A stretch of DNA of 64,000 bases from Hetaerina americana (taxonomy: Eukaryota; Arthropoda; Insecta; Odonata; Calopterygidae), in assembly GCA_022747635.1 (NCBI GenBank), contig JAKTNV010000172.1:255501-319500 (forward strand), in the 5' to 3' direction. A model generated the notes under the pieces. That model was not told the origin of the DNA, did no database searches, and saw only the letters and a list, made by a program, of their open reading frames with translations. Position 1 is the stretch's first letter. Each line of letters opens with the position of its first letter. Positions 61,048 through 64,000 of the stretch are shown piece after piece. Both the position numbers and the translations under genes were made by a program.

Positions 61048-61227
61048 CCACCTGGACTTTGCAGGTGGGATTCACGATATCAATGCAAACTTTGATATTT
61101 TGAAATGTTTCGTTCCGCGGTTTCTCAGACCGCGGGGAAGCAGAGCGGCCAGGTCCGGAGGGGGACCTGGAAGCGCACCATGGGCCGGACTACACTTTCA
61201 TCTTAGCCATTAGGCTAAGAAGAAGAG
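61048..61227 (-). ncRNA. U2-like module U2a, alpha copy with GATG variant
   Basis: All stems are intact. Carries the GATG change and an extra G in the loop of the 8-bp stem. Confidence 0.46.
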
Positions 61228-62662
61228 TCGGGGGACCAAACTGTATGATTTCGCGCACGGCGCTCCTACGCGACGAAGCGCCTTGGCACGTGCCACCCGT
61301 GGGTAAAAGGGGAGGGGAGGAGTCGGGCTCGAATGCCAAGACGTTCCTCCTCTACTGATTGCGGGAGGAGGGGGGCGGAGGACCTAGCACGCGAGGATTC
61401 ATTCTGGTGGGCGCAACGCGCTGAATTTAAAATTTATTTTGTTGAAATTTTTCGTTCCGCAGTCCCTTAGAAAACGGGAAAACCCTCCGTCGCACCCCTC
61501 TGTCTTCAGCATTTACATCTTTTAAACATTTTGTTAGTTCAAAACGAAAAATTTTCAATTAACATTCCACGGTGTTTCAGGCCGTAGAATATTGTCCACC
61601 AGGCCCCGTGGTGCCATGATTTAATGCCCTCCCATGCCGCCACGTCCTTCACATAAAAACGGGGCGGCGGGGGGCATTAGAAGAGCATCCTCGCGTGCTA
61701 GTTCCTCCGCCCCCTTCCACCTCTCGATTCTGCGGAGTAGGAAATTCGAGTCGTCGAGGCCCCCTACTCCACCGGGCAGTGTGTGCGAAGGCACTTCGGC
61801 GCTTAGGATGCGCAGTCCGGTAAAAAACATAAAGTTCATCTATATCTACATAATACCCCGTTAGCAGCCGCAAGGGCGTGTGGCGTGGGGTGTTAGGTCA
61901 CCAACTGTAAAAAGGAAATACACCACATGCAAAAGAAACAACACGCAAAAATACACCCACAGCAACGCACACACTCATGCAAAAATCCCTTCATCCAATA
62001 CTCATGCAAACGCATATACCGCAAAACAACTAAAAAACTGCACCACATGATGCAGCACGGAAGGCATCCTACAACACGGAAGCCAGGACAAACAAGCAAG
62101 AAATTTAAACATCACTACCACATGAAAATGTACCACGTAGCACTCCACCCCGAAAGAGTCTGTAAAAGGCAACGAATTCGACCCAACGTTGCTGTTAGCA
62201 GGAATTTCCCCCCGCGGAGAGGGACGAGGAAATGAAATGGAAACTTAAAAACAGATGAAATAAACACAAATGTGGTCATTCGGAAAGAATGGATTATAAC
62301 AAAACGCATAAGGTTAGTGGAAGAGCATGCATTATACATACAACTAATGATTTTTTAGACGCTGAGGGTGGCTAGTGGAATTTTTGCTATCTATAACCCT
62401 GCAGTTGCTATCCCGTATCGTCCGGGGGGAAATGGAGTCCTTAAGTCTTCTAGCTCTGGCATCTATTTCCTGAATTTTATATGCATGATCCAAGCGACCA
62501 ATTTATATATTAGTACGAATAATTTGCGAGACCTCGGTGCTGAGCCTTGCGGATCAAATTTATTCAATCATTTCAATTTTGCATTGAGACGTCTTTCAGC
62601 CAATGATTCCCACCCTAAATCCATGAATATTTATATAAAAACTCATACATTATGGCACCCTC

Positions 62663-62702
62663 ATTTCTTCTTCTTGGCCTTATGGTTAAGATCAAATTGA
62701 GG
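62663..62702 (+). ncRNA. U2-like 5' domain, U2b (alpha)
   Basis: Identical head; CCCCAGTGC replaces CCCCGGTGC downstream. Confidence 0.38.
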
Positions 62703-63077
62703 TCCGGCCCCCAGTGCACTTGCAAGTCCGCAATGGACCGGTAGCTTGAACACCGAGGCCGCACGGCCGCCTTAGGACCCCCGGGGGAACTCTCCGTCAA
62801 TCCCGTACGTATCCGAGCCGGGCGGATGATTTGAAATACGCGCGGTTTCATTTTCGGCCGCGACGATGGTCAAGCGACAGTTATTCGAGCTTTACGCCCG
62901 ATCGGTTTTGTTGACCTCCTCACTCTAGCAGGTATTTGTGAAAGATTATATCAGCCAAAAAACCATCATCTCAAATCGCCAAACAATTTAAATGTCTTCC
63001 CGAATCCACTCGTACTGGTCCAGACCAGCATTAGAAACCGAGAAGAGGTTGAGTGCCTTCAGCAGATAACTCGGCCG

Positions 63078-63256
63078 CCACCTGGACTATGCAGGTGGGA
63101 ATCACGATATCAATGCAAACTTTGATATTTTGAAATGTTTCGTCCGCGGTTTCTCAGACCTCGAGGAAGCAGAGCGGCCAGGTCCGGAGGGGGACCTGGA
63201 AGCGCACCATGGGCCGGACTACACTTTGATCTTAGCCATTAGGCTAAGAAGAAGAG
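63078..63256 (-). ncRNA. U2-like module U2a, alpha copy
   Basis: The CCGCGG hairpin is damaged on one side (ACCTCGAGG). The other four stems are present and GATC is normal. Confidence 0.44.
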
Positions 63257-64000
63257 TCGGGGGACCAAACTGTATGATTTCGCGCACGGCGCTCCTACGC
63301 GACGAAGCGCCTTGGCACGTGCCAACCGTGGGTAAAAGGGGAGGGGAGGAGTCGGGCTCTAATGCCAAGACGTTCCTCCTCTACTGATTGCGGGAGGAGG
63401 GGGGCGGAGGACCTAGCACGCGAGGATTCATTCTGGTGGGCGCGACGCGCTGAATTTAAAATTTATTTTGTTGAAATTTTTCGTTCCGCAGTCCCTTAGA
63501 AAACGGGAAAACCCTCCGTCGCACCCCTCTGTCTTCAGCATTTACATCTTTTAAACATTTTGTTAGTTCAAAACGAAAAATTTTCAATTAACATTCCACG
63601 GTGTTTCAGGCCGTAGAATATTGTCCACCAGGCCCCGTGGTGCCATGATTTAATGCCCTCCCATGCCGCCACGTCCTTCACATAAAAACGGGGCGGCGGG
63701 GGCCATTAGAAGAGCATCCTCGCGTGCTAGTTCCTCCGCCCCCTTCCACCTCTCGATTCTGCGGAGTAGGAAATTCGAGTCGTCGAGGCCCCCTACTCCA
63801 CCGGGCAGTGTGTGCGAAGGCACTTCGGCGCTTAGGATGCGCAGTCCGGTGAAAAACATAAAGTTCATCTATATCTACATAATACCCCGTTTGCAGCCGC
63901 AAGGGCGTGTGGCGTGGGGTGTTAGGTCACCAACTGTAAAAAGGAAATACACCACATGCAAAAGAAACAACACGCAAAAATACACCCACAGCAGCGCACA

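Larger units (their letters stand above)
50914..64000 (+). repeat. Satellite, orientation B, about 6.4 alpha units to window end
   Basis: Landmarks near 51746, 53775, 55805, 57834, 59863, 61893 and 63921 give periods of 2029-2030 bp. Private variants group the units in a non-linear way. GAGCCGGGCGG is shared by the units at 52.7, 54.7, 60.8 and 62.8 kb, while those at 56.7 and 58.7 kb have GAGCAGGGCGG. This indicates larger blocks duplicated within the array. Confidence 0.95.

Noticed and set aside
1..64000. Dozens of short open frames of 60-135 codons on both strands
   Set aside because: They recur at the satellite period in overlapping frames on both strands, have no recognisable domain, and shift or break between subfamilies without any sign of protein-level constraint. 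They follow from the sequence being repeated.
1..64000. CRISPR array
   Set aside because: The repeat period is 2 kb, with no short repeat-spacer pattern, and the window is eukaryotic.

Overview
This is eukaryotic, non-genic DNA. Almost the whole window is a tandem satellite with a period of about 2029 bp, broken by non-LTR retrotransposon copies. There is no bacterial gene organisation, and I find no convincing host protein-coding gene. The short open frames in the satellite recur in both strands at every unit and carry no recognisable domain. The retrotransposons are of CR1-like and Jockey-like type. The U2 snRNA-like motif has the GGCCTTATGGC stem-loop that I recall from insect U2. Together these suggest an arthropod; I cannot place it more closely.

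Each satellite unit carries two sequences resembling the 5' end of U2 spliceosomal snRNA, on opposite strands and facing each other about 590 bp apart. One of them (called U2a here) is followed by four further perfect or near-perfect hairpins, giving five stems in about 178 nt, close to the size and plan of real U2. The other (U2b) keeps mainly the 5' stem-loop region. The two belong to an inverted duplication. One arm of that duplication is split by an old retroelement insert of about 803 bp that has a matching target-site duplication. The insert's 3' end is shared with the CR1-like element in the window, including a TAGATG-type tail.

Layout: 1-6959 is satellite in orientation A. 6960-28577 is satellite in the opposite orientation B, holding CR1-like copies at 8466-9430, 11080-12491 and (minus strand, 3.9 kb, with most of ORF1 and ORF2) about 23341-27243. 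28578-31953 is orientation A again. 31954-64000 is orientation B, holding CR1-like copies at 33912-34879 and 36538-37950, a 2.68-kb higher-order tandem duplication at 41751-47118, and a Jockey-like insertion at 49190-50913. The last 13 kb (50914-64000) is almost pure satellite.

Two satellite subfamilies alternate in mosaic fashion. Alpha has a GATATCAATG-type hairpin, and beta an AATTAAAACTTT-type one; a related alpha' occurs at 5.0-6.9, 27.2-28.0 and 29.8-31.8 kb. The region 7.3-12.5 kb, with two CR1 insertions, is repeated at 32.7-38.0 kb. All retrotransposon ORFs are truncated or broken. The array looks like a satellite evolving by unequal exchange, inversion and retrotransposition. The open question is whether the U2-like modules are transcribed or are only a relic from which the satellite grew.
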